A DNA stretch of 64,000 nucleotides from Aeromonas diversa CDC 2478-85 (lineage in GTDB: Bacteria; Pseudomonadota; Gammaproteobacteria; Enterobacterales; Aeromonadaceae). Under the pieces are notes generated by a model. It saw nothing but the letters and a program-made list of their open reading frames with translations, did not search any database and was not told the origin of the DNA. The translations under genes were made by a program, and so were the position numbers. Where the stretch lies: NCBI RefSeq assembly GCF_000819805.1, contig NZ_CDCE01000034.1, positions 124,838 to 188,837 of the forward strand, written 5' to 3'. Shown piece by piece: positions 44,422-53,241 of the stretch (position 1 is the first letter of the stretch; the number at the start of each line of letters is the position of its first letter).

Positions 44422-44462
44422 TGAGGTAGTCTCCGAGGGGAATTTTGGGGAATCAGGATAGA

Positions 44463-44486
44463 AGAAGCGGCCCGCAGGCCGCTTCT
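44463..44486 (-). terminator. Hairpin between acpP and fabF
   Basis: A perfect 10-bp stem AGAAGCGGCC around CGCA, without a T-tract on the leftward side. It may protect the abundant acpP message or reduce transcription of fabF. Confidence 0.5.
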
Positions 44487-44502
44487 CGCAACACAGGAGA
44501 AA

Positions 44503-44739
44503 TTACTCCTGGTTGGCGTTGATGTAGTCGATAGCCGCTTGAACAGTGGTGATCTTCTCGGCTTCTTCGTCAGGAATCTCGGTATCGAATTCTTCTTCCA
44601 GGGCCATTACCAGCTCAACGGTGTCCAGGGAGTCAGCGCCCAGATCGTCGACGAAGGAAGCGCTGTTCTTGACGTCTTCTTCTTTAACGCCCAGCTGCTC
44701 GACGATGATTTTCTTTACGCGTTCTTCGATGTTGCTCAT
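44503..44739 (-). CDS. acpP: Acyl carrier protein
   Basis: The 78-residue, very acidic protein carries the 4'-phosphopantetheine site Ser37 in [11 protein letters not shown]. It holds growing fatty acyl chains for the Fab enzymes encoded around it. The sequence is close to E. coli AcpP throughout, ending YINANQE. A 157-base gap to fabG probably holds its own promoter and includes a long inverted repeat. Confidence 0.97.
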   Translation of the reverse strand: MSNIEERVKKIIVEQLGVKEEDVKNSASFVDDLGADSLDTVELVMALEEEFDTEIPDEEAEKITTVQAAIDYINANQE

Positions 44740-44822
44740 GACCTGAATTTTCCTTTAAAAATACGCAATTGCGTCTGGTTGCAGTAGTTTATTCAATTGA
44801 CGTGAGTTTGCAAGCAACTTGC

Positions 44823-44881
44823 TTCTGGTCAAACCACGAAAATACGCGAACGTCGTCGTAAAATCATCATATTGACCAGAA
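44823..44881. repeat. Spaced inverted repeat between fabG and acpP
   Basis: TTCTGGTCAA (44823-44832) and TTGACCAGAA (44872-44881) are exact complements 39 bases apart, centred in the acpP upstream region. They could form a stem in the fabG-acpP transcript or be paired regulator half-sites. Confidence 0.45.
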
Positions 44882-44896
44882 ATAGCGACGAAATGG

Positions 44897-45631
44897 TTAC
44901 ACCATGTACATCCCGCCGTTAACATTCAGGGTCTCGCCTGTGATGTAACCCGCGTCGCCGGATGCCAGGAAGACGACCGCCGCCGCGATCTCTTTCGGAT
45001 CACCCAGGCGAGCGGCCGGAACCTGATTCATGATGCCGGCACGCTGATCGTCGTTCAGGGCCCGGGTCATGTCGGTTTCGATAAATCCGGGCGCAACGGC
45101 GTTCACAGTAATGCCACGAGAGGCCACTTCACGAGCCAGGGCCTTGGTGAAGCCCACCAGACCCGCCTTGGCGGCGGCATAGTTAGTCTGACCCGCGTTG
45201 CCCATGATGCCAACCACGGACCCGATGCTGATGATGCGACCATAGCGCTTTTTCATCATGGCTCGCAACACCGGCTTGCTCAGGCGATAGAGAGATGTGA
45301 GGTTGGTCTCGATGATGTCGTTCCACTCATCATCTTTCATTCGCATCAAGAGGTTATCGCGAGTAATGCCGGCGTTGTTGATGAGGATGTCCACATCACC
45401 GAAGCGCTCCTTGATGGTGGCCAGCACCTGTTCAACGGAAGCGGCGTCGGTCACGTTGAGCGCCAGGCCGCAGCCCTGCTCGCCCAGGTAGGCACTGATG
45501 GCCTCGGCGCCGCTCTCGCTGGTGGCGGTACCCACCACCTTGGCGCCACGCTCGGCAAAGGCTTCGGCGATGGCGCGGCCAATACCACGGCTGGCGCCGG
45601 TCACCAGAACGACTTTGTCAGTAAAGCTCAT
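44897..45631 (-). CDS. fabG: 3-oxoacyl-ACP reductase
   Basis: The 244-residue SDR enzyme reduces 3-oxoacyl-ACP with NADPH. Cofactor motif GASRGIG (13-19), NNAGITRDN, the Ser of ISIGSVVG and the YAAAK catalytic pair are all present, and the C-terminus GGMYMV is typical of FabG. It follows fabD by 14 bases in the fab operon. Confidence 0.96.
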   Translation of the reverse strand: MSFTDKVVLVTGASRGIGRAIAEAFAERGAKVVGTATSESGAEAISAYLGEQGCGLALNVTDAASVEQVLATIKERFGDVDILINNAGITRDNLLMRMKDDEWNDIIETNLTSLYRLSKPVLRAMMKKRYGRIISIGSVVGIMGNAGQTNYAAAKAGLVGFTKALAREVASRGITVNAVAPGFIETDMTRALNDDQRAGIMNQVPAARLGDPKEIAAAVVFLASGDAGYITGETLNVNGGMYMV

Positions 45632-45645
45632 CTTGTTACTCCTGC

Positions 45646-46581
45646 TTAATTAACCTTGGCCAATGCCGCCTCGAAAGAGGTCGTATCATTGGCGTGGATC
45701 CCTTCGACGCGTGCGTCGCAGCGCTTGGCAAGACCGGTGAGCACCTTGCCCGGGCCCATCTCGATAGTCAGATCAATGCCGGCATCGGCCATGGCTACCA
45801 CGCTCTCGCTCCAGCGTACCGGGCTGTAGAGCTGGCGAACCAGCGCCTGCTTGATGGCAACCGGATCGCTCTCGCGCGCCACGTCGACGTTATTGATAAC
45901 CGGGATCGCCGGGCTCTTGACCTCGATCTGCTCGAGGGCGGCGGCCAGTTTCTCGGCAGCCGGTTTCATCAGGGCGCAGTGGGACGGCACCGAGACCGGC
46001 AGCGGCAGTGCACGCTTGGCACCGGAGGCCTTCATCAGGGCATTGGCGCGCTCGACGGCCTCCTTGTGACCGGCGATGACGACCTGACCCGGGGAGTTGA
46101 AGTTAACCGGGGAGACCACCTGGCCTTCGGCCGCCAGCTCGCAGTTGGCGGCGATGGCGTCATTGTCCAGACCGATGATGGCGGCCATGGCGCCGGTCCC
46201 TTCCGGTACCGCCTCTTGCATGGCCAGACCACGCAGCTCAACCAGCTTGACGGCGTCGGTGAAGGCCAGTGCACCGCTACACACCAGGGCGGAGTACTCG
46301 CCCAGGCTGTGACCGGCCATCACGGCCGGCTGCGCGCCACCTTGCGCCTGCCACAGGCGCCACAAGGCAACCGAGGCGGTCAGCAGGGCAGGCTGGGTGC
46401 GCCAGGTCTTGCCGAGTTCTTCGGCAGGACCCTGCTGAACGAGTTCAAACAGATCATAACCCAGGGCCTGGCTGGCCTCGGCGAAGGTCTCTTTGATGAC
46501 GGGATACTGCTCGGCCAGCTCGGCCAACATACCCACGGACTGGGAACCCTGCCCCGGGAAGACAATAGCGAATTGAGTCAT
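45646..46581 (-). CDS. fabD: Malonyl-CoA:ACP transacylase
   Basis: The 311-residue enzyme moves malonyl groups from CoA to ACP. It has GQGSQ near the start (11-15), the nucleophile in GHSLGEYSA (Ser near 92), Arg near 117 in LRGLAMQ and the His in VPSHCALM. Between fabH and fabG, as in E. coli. Confidence 0.96.
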   Translation of the reverse strand: MTQFAIVFPGQGSQSVGMLAELAEQYPVIKETFAEASQALGYDLFELVQQGPAEELGKTWRTQPALLTASVALWRLWQAQGGAQPAVMAGHSLGEYSALVCSGALAFTDAVKLVELRGLAMQEAVPEGTGAMAAIIGLDNDAIAANCELAAEGQVVSPVNFNSPGQVVIAGHKEAVERANALMKASGAKRALPLPVSVPSHCALMKPAAEKLAAALEQIEVKSPAIPVINNVDVARESDPVAIKQALVRQLYSPVRWSESVVAMADAGIDLTIEMGPGKVLTGLAKRCDARVEGIHANDTTSFEAALAKVN

Positions 46582-46611
46582 GTCAAACTCCTTGCGAAGA
46601 GGAAATCGGGA

Positions 46612-47571
46612 TCAGAAGCGGACCAGGGCTGAGCCCCAGGCAAAGCCGCCACCAAACGCCTCGAGCAGCACCAGCTGGCCGCGCTGAATGCGACCGTCGC
46701 GCACCCCTTCATCAAGGGCGATGGGCACCGAGGCGGCAGAGGTGTTGCCGTGCTTGTCGAGGGTCAACACCACCTTGTCAAGACTCATGCCGAGCTTCTT
46801 GGCGGTGGCGCTGATGATGCGAAAGTTGGCTTGGTGCGGCACCAACCAGTCGAGTTCACTTGGCGCGATACCGGCGGCGTCCAGGGTCTCGGTGACGATC
46901 TCGCTCAGGCGGGTCACTGCCACCTTGAAGACATCGTTGCCCTTCATATACATGTAGGCTTCCATCTCGGTGCCACTCATGCCGCGACGCGGCTGGGGCA
47001 GCTTGAGTAGATCGCCATAGCGCCCATCGGCGTGCAGATGGGTCGAGAGGATGCCCGGCGTGTCAGAGCGGCCAATGATTACAGCCCCGGCCCCGTCACC
47101 GAAAATAATGATGGTGCTGCGATCGCTCGGATCGCACATGCGCGACAACACGTCGGCACCGACCACCAGGACGTTACGCGCCGCACCGGACTTGACGAAC
47201 TGATCGGCGATGGAAAGCGCATAAGTGAAGCCAGCACAGGCGGCGGCCACATCAAACGCGGGTATGGTGGTGACACCCAGCATGGCCTGCAGCTCACAGG
47301 CGGCGGCGGGGAAGGCATTCTCTGCGCTGGTGGTGGCCAGCACTATCATGTCGAGATCGGCAGGGGTCAGGGCTGCGGCTTCGAGGGCACGCAGCGCCGC
47401 CTTATAGCCCAGGCTGGCGACGGTTTCGCCTTCGTCAGCGATACGGCGTTCGCGAATACCGGTACGCTCCACGATCCACTCGTCACTGGTTTCCACCATC
47501 TGTTCGAGGTCGGCGTTGGTGCGCACCGAAACGGGCAGATAGCTGCCGGTTCCCAGAATTTTGCTATGCAT
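46612..47571 (-). CDS. fabH: 3-oxoacyl-ACP synthase III
   Basis: The 319-residue enzyme condenses acetyl-CoA with malonyl-ACP to begin fatty acid synthesis. The catalytic residues are visible: Cys in [11 protein letters not shown], His in VPHQANFRI and Asn in [10 protein letters not shown] chose the ATG at 47571 ([13 protein letters not shown]); a longer open frame upstream would overlap plsX. The plsX stop lies 8 bases before the start. Confidence 0.95.
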   Translation of the reverse strand: MHSKILGTGSYLPVSVRTNADLEQMVETSDEWIVERTGIRERRIADEGETVASLGYKAALRALEAAALTPADLDMIVLATTSAENAFPAAACELQAMLGVTTIPAFDVAAACAGFTYALSIADQFVKSGAARNVLVVGADVLSRMCDPSDRSTIIIFGDGAGAVIIGRSDTPGILSTHLHADGRYGDLLKLPQPRRGMSGTEMEAYMYMKGNDVFKVAVTRLSEIVTETLDAAGIAPSELDWLVPHQANFRIISATAKKLGMSLDKVVLTLDKHGNTSAASVPIALDEGVRDGRIQRGQLVLLEAFGGGFAWGSALVRF

Positions 47572-47579
47572 ATGTGTGT

Positions 47580-48599
47580 TTATTGATCCCTGTCGGAGAG
47601 GACAGTTTCCAGGCGATCGGCTATCTGGGCAGGGAGTTGTGCTTTGACCTCTTCTGCAGCCAGCATGATCGCATGACATAAGGCGCGCTCATTGGCGCTG
47701 CCGTGACTTTTTACCACAATACCGCGCAATCCTAACAGACTGGCGCCGTTATACTGGTCGGGGTTCAGGGTTTTGAAGCGTCGTTTGAACAGAAATGAGG
47801 CGAGTTGGCCAAGAAAAGTGCGTTTCGCGCCCTCCACACCCACCATGCGGCCCATCATGCGCGCCACCCCTTCGGCCGTTTTGAGGGCCACATTGCCCAC
47901 AAAACCGTCGCACACGATGACATCGGCCTTGCCGGTGAAGAGCTCGTTGCCCTCGACATAACCGATATAGTTGAGCGCCGGGCACTGGCCGAGGAGTTCG
48001 GCGCTGTGACGCACCAGATCGTTGCCCTTGATCTCCTCCTCCCCCACGTTGAGCAGCGCGACCCTGGGATGGGAGATCCCCTCTACCCGCTCGGCGACCA
48101 CGGCCCCCATGACGGCAAATTGCAGCAGGCTATCGGCGTCACAGCTGACGTTGGCCCCCAGATCGAGCAGATAGGTGCGTCCGCCCTGGATATGGGGCAA
48201 CCCCTTGACCAAGGCAGGCCTGTCTACGCCAGGGAGCGATTTGAGCACGCACTTTGCCATCGCCATCAGGGCGCCAGTGTTACCGGCACTGACGCAGGCA
48301 TCGGCCTCTCCCTGTTTGACCAGGTCGAGCGCCAGACGCATGGAGGAGTCTTTCAGATGACGCAAGGCATGAATAGGCTTGTCCCCCATGCTAACCACCT
48401 GGCTGGCGTGGAGAAGACGTACGCGGGGATGATGAAGCAAGCCATGCCGGGAAAGCAGCGACTGACAACGAGTGAGATCACCAATCAGCACGAGGTGGAG
48501 CTGGGGCATAAGCGACAGTGCCTGCACGGAGGCAGGCACTGTAACCGGGGGGCCGTTGTCTCCCCCCATCATGTCTAACGCAACGGTGAGCGCAGACAA
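47580..48599 (-). CDS. plsX: Phosphate acyltransferase PlsX
   Basis: The 339-residue enzyme makes acyl-phosphate from acyl-ACP, the acyl donor for PlsY in phospholipid synthesis. It has the family start [20 protein letters not shown], the NVGEEEIKG stretch and [11 protein letters not shown]. It lies between rpmF and fabH, the conserved order in gammaproteobacteria; 9 bases separate it from rpmF. Confidence 0.95.
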   Translation of the reverse strand: MSALTVALDMMGGDNGPPVTVPASVQALSLMPQLHLVLIGDLTRCQSLLSRHGLLHHPRVRLLHASQVVSMGDKPIHALRHLKDSSMRLALDLVKQGEADACVSAGNTGALMAMAKCVLKSLPGVDRPALVKGLPHIQGGRTYLLDLGANVSCDADSLLQFAVMGAVVAERVEGISHPRVALLNVGEEEIKGNDLVRHSAELLGQCPALNYIGYVEGNELFTGKADVIVCDGFVGNVALKTAEGVARMMGRMVGVEGAKRTFLGQLASFLFKRRFKTLNPDQYNGASLLGLRGIVVKSHGSANERALCHAIMLAAEEVKAQLPAQIADRLETVLSDRDQ

Positions 48600-48608
48600 G
48601 GGCTCGCC

Positions 48609-48776
48609 TTAGGCGATAACCTTTTTGCCACGGTAGAAACCATCAGCAGTCACGTGGTGACGACGATGGATTTCACCACTGGTCTGATCAACAGTCAGGG
48701 CAGCAGCGGTCAGGGCATCGTGGGAACGACGCATGCCACGCTTGGAGCGGGTTTTACGGTTCTGTTGTACGGCCAT
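48609..48776 (-). CDS. rpmF: 50S ribosomal protein L32
   Basis: The 55-residue, strongly basic protein begins [20 protein letters not shown] and ends FYRGKKVIA, the L32 sequence. This proteobacterial form lacks the zinc-binding cysteines. It is 17 bases after yceD and 9 before plsX; the yceD-rpmF-plsX-fab arrangement links ribosome and lipid synthesis in many bacteria. Confidence 0.96.
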   Translation of the reverse strand: MAVQQNRKTRSKRGMRRSHDALTAAALTVDQTSGEIHRRHHVTADGFYRGKKVIA

Positions 48777-48793
48777 TTAGGCTAACTCCTAAT

Positions 48794-49315
48794 TCACTTA
48801 CGTTTGAGTTCTTCAAGAACTGCAAAGGGATTCGGACGCTCATCAGCAGGTTCAATATGACCAAAGCTCATCTCCATCTTCCCTCTCGGGCACTCATCCA
48901 TAGGATGCATGGGTACCAGTGGCAGGGCGAGGATGAGTTCATCCTCGAGGATTTGATGAAGGTCTATCTCGCCGTTTTCATCCAATTCAATGGGCTCATA
49001 AGCTTCCGGCAGCTCTTCCTCGTCAGTCCTTTCGAACATCGGAGTGTAGACAAATTCGGCTTCGCAGCGGTGGGTAAACGACTCTCCACAACGTTGGCAA
49101 ACCAGATTGACCTCGGCATGGGCAGTGCCTTTCATAACGGTCAGCTTCTGGACATCTTTGCCAAAGTGCAGCGATACATCCACATCACCGAGCAAGCCTG
49201 CGGTTGATTCCTCCAGCCTGGGCATCTGCGACTTTTCCACTATCCCGACATAGTCGAGCAGCTTCAAGGCACTACGGACCGGATCAACCTTAACGGGCAA
49301 CTTCACCTTTTGCAT
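48794..49315 (-). CDS. yceD: 23S rRNA accumulation protein YceD (DUF177)
   Basis: The 173-residue protein has the DUF177 core with a CxxC pair (VCQRCGESF) and the conserved end PNPFAVLEELKRK. YceD is needed for normal 23S rRNA levels in plants and bacteria. The start MQKVKLPVKVDPVRSA matches E. coli, which fixes the ATG at 49315 although no ribosome site precedes it; the promoter -10 box ends only 10 bases upstream, so the message is nearly leaderless. Confidence 0.92.
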   Translation of the reverse strand: MQKVKLPVKVDPVRSALKLLDYVGIVEKSQMPRLEESTAGLLGDVDVSLHFGKDVQKLTVMKGTAHAEVNLVCQRCGESFTHRCEAEFVYTPMFERTDEEELPEAYEPIELDENGEIDLHQILEDELILALPLVPMHPMDECPRGKMEMSFGHIEPADERPNPFAVLEELKRK

Positions 49316-49324
49316 AGGGCGCGA

Positions 49325-49353
49325 ATGATATAGTTCCAAGAGGTTATAGTCAA
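49325..49353 (-). promoter_or_regulatory. Sigma-70 promoter of the yceD-rpmF-plsX-fab operon
   Basis: On the minus strand: TTGACT, exactly 17 bases, TATCAT, then the discriminator TCGCGCCCT and the yceD ATG. The transcript start should fall 0-4 bases before the start codon. The GC-rich discriminator is typical of stringently controlled promoters. Confidence 0.75.
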
Positions 49354-49432
49354 AGGAAAAACCATATATTGCGATGATTTTTAACGCACAACTCCCTAGA
49401 ATGCCGGGACCTGCCCTCATCGGAATAACAGT

Positions 49433-50014
49433 ATGCCAGAAAAAGTGATCCTCGCCTCCACTTCTCGTTATCGCGCAGCCTTGCTGGCCAAACTTGGGAT
49501 GTCGTTCGACACCGAAGCGCCCGATGTCGATGAGCGACCACAGCCCTATGAGGGAGCGACTGAGCTGGTGTTGCGCCTGGCCATCGACAAGGCTCGAGCG
49601 GTGGCCGCCGATCGTGATCACGGCCTGGTGATCGGCTCTGATCAGGTGTGTGTCTGCGATGGCCGCATTCTCGGCAAGCCTGGCAACTTCGAAAATGCGC
49701 TGGCCCAGCTCAAAGCCGCCCAGGGGCAGTCGGTGATCTTCTACACCGGCCTATGCGTGATCAATGCCGCAAATCAGGAAGTGCACTCTCTGGTTGAGCC
49801 CTTCACCGTCCATTTTCGTTCTCTCGACGACGAGGCGCTCACCCGCTATCTGCTGGCCGAGACTCCCTATGACTGCGCTGGAAGCTTCAAGAGTGAGGGG
49901 ATGGGGATCGCCCTGTTTCGAGCGCTAGAGGGGCGTGACCCCAATGCCCTGATCGGACTCCCCCTGATCGGACTGGTGGAGCTCTTTGAGCATCACGGTC
50001 TCTCTCTCCCCTGA
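49433..50014 (+). CDS. yceF: Maf-type nucleotide pyrophosphatase YceF
   Basis: The 193-residue protein has the Maf fold: N-terminal LASTSRYR with the substrate-binding Ser and Arg, GSDQVCV with the catalytic Asp, and CAGSFKSEG. The CAGSFKSEG form, and the place beside yceD-rpmF, point to the YceF subgroup that hydrolyses 7-methyl-GTP, rather than the YhdE dTTP/UTP subgroup. It is divergent from yceD and ends at a hairpin shared with gbpA. Confidence 0.9.
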   Translation: MPEKVILASTSRYRAALLAKLGMSFDTEAPDVDERPQPYEGATELVLRLAIDKARAVAADRDHGLVIGSDQVCVCDGRILGKPGNFENALAQLKAAQGQSVIFYTGLCVINAANQEVHSLVEPFTVHFRSLDDEALTRYLLAETPYDCAGSFKSEGMGIALFRALEGRDPNALIGLPLIGLVELFEHHGLSLP

Positions 50015-50027
50015 CCCCACCACGATG

Positions 50028-50053
50028 AAAGAGAGGCCCAATGGCCTCTCTTT
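50028..50053. terminator. Hairpin between yceF and gbpA
   Basis: An 11-bp stem AAAGAGAGGCC with loop CAAT between the convergent genes; A and T at the stem ends give short T-runs in both directions. Confidence 0.65.
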
Positions 50054-50064
50054 GCGATAGACGG

Positions 50065-51480
50065 CTAGTCAACCAAATCCCAGGCACTCTGCCAGTGCGA
50101 ACCTATTCCTGGCTCATAGTGTGTGGCACTGCTGGTCCACTGGATGCAATAGCCGCTATAGGGAAACGGCTTGCAGCGGTAGATGCGTCCATCCTTGGGC
50201 TGTAGCACCCGGGTGTCGGCAACATAATCCTTGAGACCCTCAGGGAAGCGGTAGTCGTACCTCTGCGCCGGCTCGCTCAGCATCAGGTCGACGGTCTGCT
50301 GCTGCGCTTCACCACCCGTTTTGGGAACCCCCTTCACGACCAACTGATGGTGACCGGCGCTCAATCCCTCCAGCACCAGGGTGAAGGCGCGCTGTTCATC
50401 GCGCAGCTCGGCGCTCAACTGGCCGCGGGCCACCCCTGCGTGATCGTACAAGGTGGCGCTCACTGCCATCTCCCCCTGTACCGCCACGGTGACGTCGAGG
50501 GCAAGCTTGCCGCCATCAAGCATCAGATCGCCCGCGACACCACTCACGGTGAGTGATTGGCCGGCTGGCGGCTGTCGCTGCTCAATCTGGATCTCGACCC
50601 GCTCAAGCCCACTACCCTGCTTGAGATAGAGAGGGTTTTGACCGAACACGGGATTGAAGGTGCCATCGCCCCCCTGCTGCCCGGCGCGGATGCTGGCCTG
50701 CTCGGCATTGATGCGGCCCGCCAGGGCGTGGGTCCAGTTGTTTTTCAGCCCCTGCTCGTCGCTCGCTATGGTGAGCTCGGTTTGCAGATCGCCACGCTCG
50801 CCGGCGGCATCAAACACCCGGGTCAGCACCCGATCCCCCGGGGTCAGATCGACTGATGGATAGAGAGTGCCGCCCTGGCGCCACCGCTGCGGTGGCTGAT
50901 CGCCTCCCTGGAAGCGGGCGTCAACGAGGTTATAGAAACTGTTGCTGGTATCCCCGACCTCCCATACGCCCAGGATCAGCTGATAGCCGGTGCGAGTCGG
51001 CAGGGTGCAGTTGTGGGTCATCACCTTGGGCGGTTGCTTCATGCCACCGTCGATGACACAGAAGGGGGTAAGCTCAAAGGCATCACGCGTCAATGGTCGG
51101 TTGGGATCCCACTCCTGGCGCGTCAGGTAGTAGCGCCAATGACGAGTGACATGGTTGGCGGTGAAAGTCCAGGTAAACGCAAAGGGACCGGCGCTCACCT
51201 CCCGTTTGGTCCAGCGATCGCTGGTCTGAGTGTTGAGCTCACCAAACTGCTTGTGACCGGCCGAGGCTATCTGTCCGTCGGCCGGCCCCTTTTGAGGGAA
51301 ACCAGAGGGGGCCTCCAGGCTCTGTGGCTCCCACTGGATGGCGCCACACTCGATATTTCCGCCGCTCTTGCACAGATAACTGCGCGATTCGGGGAGGCTA
51401 ATATAACCGTGGGCCAGCACCTGGGTGCTCGCGCTTAATGCACACAGCAGTGCCAGGGATCTGAAATGGGTGGCTGTCAT
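50065..51480 (-). CDS. gbpA: GbpA-like chitin-active lytic polysaccharide monooxygenase
   Basis: The 471-residue secreted protein has a signal peptide ending at Ala23, so mature His24 is the N-terminal copper ligand (HGYISLPESR). The AA10 domain runs to about residue 205 with the second ligand in ANHVTRHW. Two middle domains (about 215-310 and 320-410, GbpA2-like and FnIII-like) follow, then a C-terminal chitin-binding module (about 420-471, Trp-rich, CBM73-like). Length and order match Vibrio cholerae GbpA, an attachment factor for chitin and mucus. The ATG at 51480 has GAGGAG. A c-di-GMP-I riboswitch precedes it. Confidence 0.9.
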   Translation of the reverse strand: MTATHFRSLALLCALSASTQVLAHGYISLPESRSYLCKSGGNIECGAIQWEPQSLEAPSGFPQKGPADGQIASAGHKQFGELNTQTSDRWTKREVSAGPFAFTWTFTANHVTRHWRYYLTRQEWDPNRPLTRDAFELTPFCVIDGGMKQPPKVMTHNCTLPTRTGYQLILGVWEVGDTSNSFYNLVDARFQGGDQPPQRWRQGGTLYPSVDLTPGDRVLTRVFDAAGERGDLQTELTIASDEQGLKNNWTHALAGRINAEQASIRAGQQGGDGTFNPVFGQNPLYLKQGSGLERVEIQIEQRQPPAGQSLTVSGVAGDLMLDGGKLALDVTVAVQGEMAVSATLYDHAGVARGQLSAELRDEQRAFTLVLEGLSAGHHQLVVKGVPKTGGEAQQQTVDLMLSEPAQRYDYRFPEGLKDYVADTRVLQPKDGRIYRCKPFPYSGYCIQWTSSATHYEPGIGSHWQSAWDLVD

Positions 51481-51543
51481 ATACTCCTCGCATGAAATGA
51501 GTTGAAAGACAGTCACTTGGCCTCACCTTCCTTCGTAGGTGAT

Positions 51544-51623
51544 GGCAGCCCCGCTATCCTGGGCTTACGCCGTTAGACCGGAGGCTCTGCGTCCTGACCA
51601 TGAGAGTCAGTTTGCCAAGTGAC
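51544..51623 (-). promoter_or_regulatory. c-di-GMP-I (GEMM) riboswitch of gbpA
   Basis: On the minus strand the aptamer core is clear: TTGGCAAACTGA, a short P2 hairpin, GGACGCAGAGCCTCCGG (51594-51578), TCTAA, then GATAGCGGGGCTGCC (51558-51544). These are the conserved GEMM-I elements (GGCAAAC, GGACGCAAAGCCTCCGGCCTAA and GGTAGCGGGGTTACC). It ends about 65 bases before the gbpA ATG. GACGC-A-AAGCC to GCAGAGCC is a minor variation. A 10-base segment at the 5' edge (51614-51623) can pair exactly with one after the aptamer (51512-51521). Confidence 0.92.
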
Positions 51624-51877
51624 CGGATCCGTCGTGCACGCCGACGAGCGACCTTGTTCGACCGTCGCAGCATCTCATGTGAGAACAGTTAATCAATGAC
51701 AGATATGACAGCGGGATGCAAAACCGCTATTAAATACATAACCCATTGAATTTATATGACAAATATTGTCATAAAACGGGTGCGTATCGGCATGAAGAAG
51801 CGGAGGGAAAGAGCAGACAAGAGAGGATGTGCGGCTCTCAGGTCTCATCAGGGATGAGTCGTGAGAGCCGTATCAGG
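51624..51877 (-). promoter_or_regulatory. Upstream control region of gbpA
   Basis: About 250 AT-rich bases between the riboswitch and rluC. TATGACA occurs at 51704-51710 and as a perfect inverted pair TATGACA-N5-TGTCATA at 51755-51773, likely an operator. No firm -35/-10 pair could be picked. A long hairpin (CGGCTCTCA, 51832-51840, with 51862-51870) lies right after the rluC stop and may end rluC transcription. Confidence 0.5.
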
Positions 51878-52822
51878 CTATTTATCCAGCTTGTCGAGGA
51901 AGGCGTCCAGTTGCTTCCCTAACGGGGCCTCAACCTTGATCTCGCGCCCGTCGGCAGGATGGGCAAAGGTCAAACGCAAGGCGTGCAAGAAGAGGCGATT
52001 GAGCCCCTTCTCGCGCATCTTCTCATCAAATTGAGCCTCACCATACTTGTCATCGCAGGCGATGGGATGCCCGGCATGCTGGGTATGGACGCGGATCTGG
52101 TGGGTACGACCGGTGATCGGGCTGCACTCCATCAGGGTCGCCTCGGCAAACTGACGCACGATGCGAAAACGGGTCTCGGAGGGCTTGCCCTCTGCGTTAA
52201 CCCGAACGATGCGCTCGCCCGACTGCAGCTCGTTTTTCTTGAGCGGTGCGGTGACCACCTTGACGTGAGGCTGCCATCGGCCACGCACCAGGGCCAAATA
52301 TTGCTTATGCATGGTTTTCACCCGCAGCTGCTCGTGCAAGCTTCGCAAGGCACTGCGCTTTTTGGCAACGAGCAACACGCCCGAGGTGTCGCGATCGAGG
52401 CGATGTACCAACTCCAAAAAACGCGCGTCCGGGCGCAGGGCACGCAGCCCTTCGATAACCCCAAAGCTGAGGCCACTGCCGCCGTGTACCGCCATGCCGG
52501 AAGGCTTGTTGAGCACTATGATGGCATCGTCTTCGAACAGGATCTGCGCCTCGAGTCGCTGGATGCTGCCCAGATTGGCCGACGGCAACTCATTTTTTTC
52601 GGCGACTCGCACGGGGGGAACACGTACCTCGTCTCCTACCTCGAGTTTGTACTCGGGTTTGACCCGTTTTTTGTTCACGCGCACTTCGCCCTTGCGCAGG
52701 ATGCGATAGATCAGGCTCTTGGGAACGCCTTTAAGCTGAGTCTTGAGAAAATTATCGATGCGCTGCCCTTCATGCTCAGCCTCGATGGTGAGCAGCTGCA
52801 CTTGTTGTGTGATCTGTGTCAT
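51878..52822 (-). CDS. rluC: 23S rRNA pseudouridine synthase RluC
   Basis: The 314-residue protein has an N-terminal S4 domain (about 16-80) and a pseudouridine synthase domain with catalytic Asp in HRLDRDTSG. It modifies U955, U2504 and U2580 of 23S rRNA in E. coli. It is divergent from rne, the same arrangement as in E. coli, which favours RluC over RluD. No ribosome site precedes the ATG; an extended -10 box ends 10 bases upstream. Confidence 0.93.
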   Translation of the reverse strand: MTQITQQVQLLTIEAEHEGQRIDNFLKTQLKGVPKSLIYRILRKGEVRVNKKRVKPEYKLEVGDEVRVPPVRVAEKNELPSANLGSIQRLEAQILFEDDAIIVLNKPSGMAVHGGSGLSFGVIEGLRALRPDARFLELVHRLDRDTSGVLLVAKKRSALRSLHEQLRVKTMHKQYLALVRGRWQPHVKVVTAPLKKNELQSGERIVRVNAEGKPSETRFRIVRQFAEATLMECSPITGRTHQIRVHTQHAGHPIACDDKYGEAQFDEKMREKGLNRLFLHALRLTFAHPADGREIKVEAPLGKQLDAFLDKLDK

Positions 52823-52831
52823 AGGGCGCGA

Positions 52832-52840
52832 ATTCTAGCA
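52832..52840 (-). promoter_or_regulatory. Extended -10 promoter of rluC
   Basis: TGCTAGAAT on the minus strand is an extended -10 element with no clear -35. It is followed by TCGCGCCCT and then the ATG, identical in sequence and spacing to the yceD promoter. Confidence 0.6.
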
Positions 52841-52895
52841 CTCTCCCCCTCCCCTTGGCTGCTCTGTTTTTGCAAAAAGCGTGAAAATTGCTGCC

Positions 52896-52925
52896 TTGCT
52901 ATGAAACCGATTTAAATGGGATAAT
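52896..52925 (+). promoter_or_regulatory. Sigma-70 promoter of rne
   Basis: TTGCTA (52896-52901), an 18-base spacer and GATAAT (52920-52925). The start would be near 52932, giving a leader of about 310 bases. Confidence 0.6.
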
Positions 52926-52931
52926 AAGGGT

Positions 52932-53241
52932 GGTTTTGTAAGACCGCTCAAGCCTTGTACAACGTGGGCGTTTCATCTCCCATTCCGCCCGTCAGGCCAA
53001 GCGAAGTCCCTGTGCCAAGGAGCGATGTTGCAGCAGGGTGAGCGCAGTGCACAAAACCGTTTTGTCTTCACACTGGAATCCTTTTCATCCCCTGCATTTT
53101 CAGGGCATGACCGATGCGCCCAAGTTTGTTGCGCCTCATGCGTACCCCAACCGGGAGGTTGCCACCGTATGCTGTAGACCCGAGGCCGGCGCAGGACAGG
53201 AGCGTGTGAAGGAACACACATGACACAACAATGAGAACTCA
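52932..53241 (+). promoter_or_regulatory. Long 5' untranslated leader of rne
   Basis: No gene is seen in these 310 bases. E. coli rne has a 361-base leader whose hairpins let RNase E cut its own message. Here CAACC-GGGA-GGTTG (53148-53161) forms a short hairpin that CATGC/GTATG can extend, a candidate for the E. coli hp2 element. Sequence identity was not tested. Confidence 0.5.
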
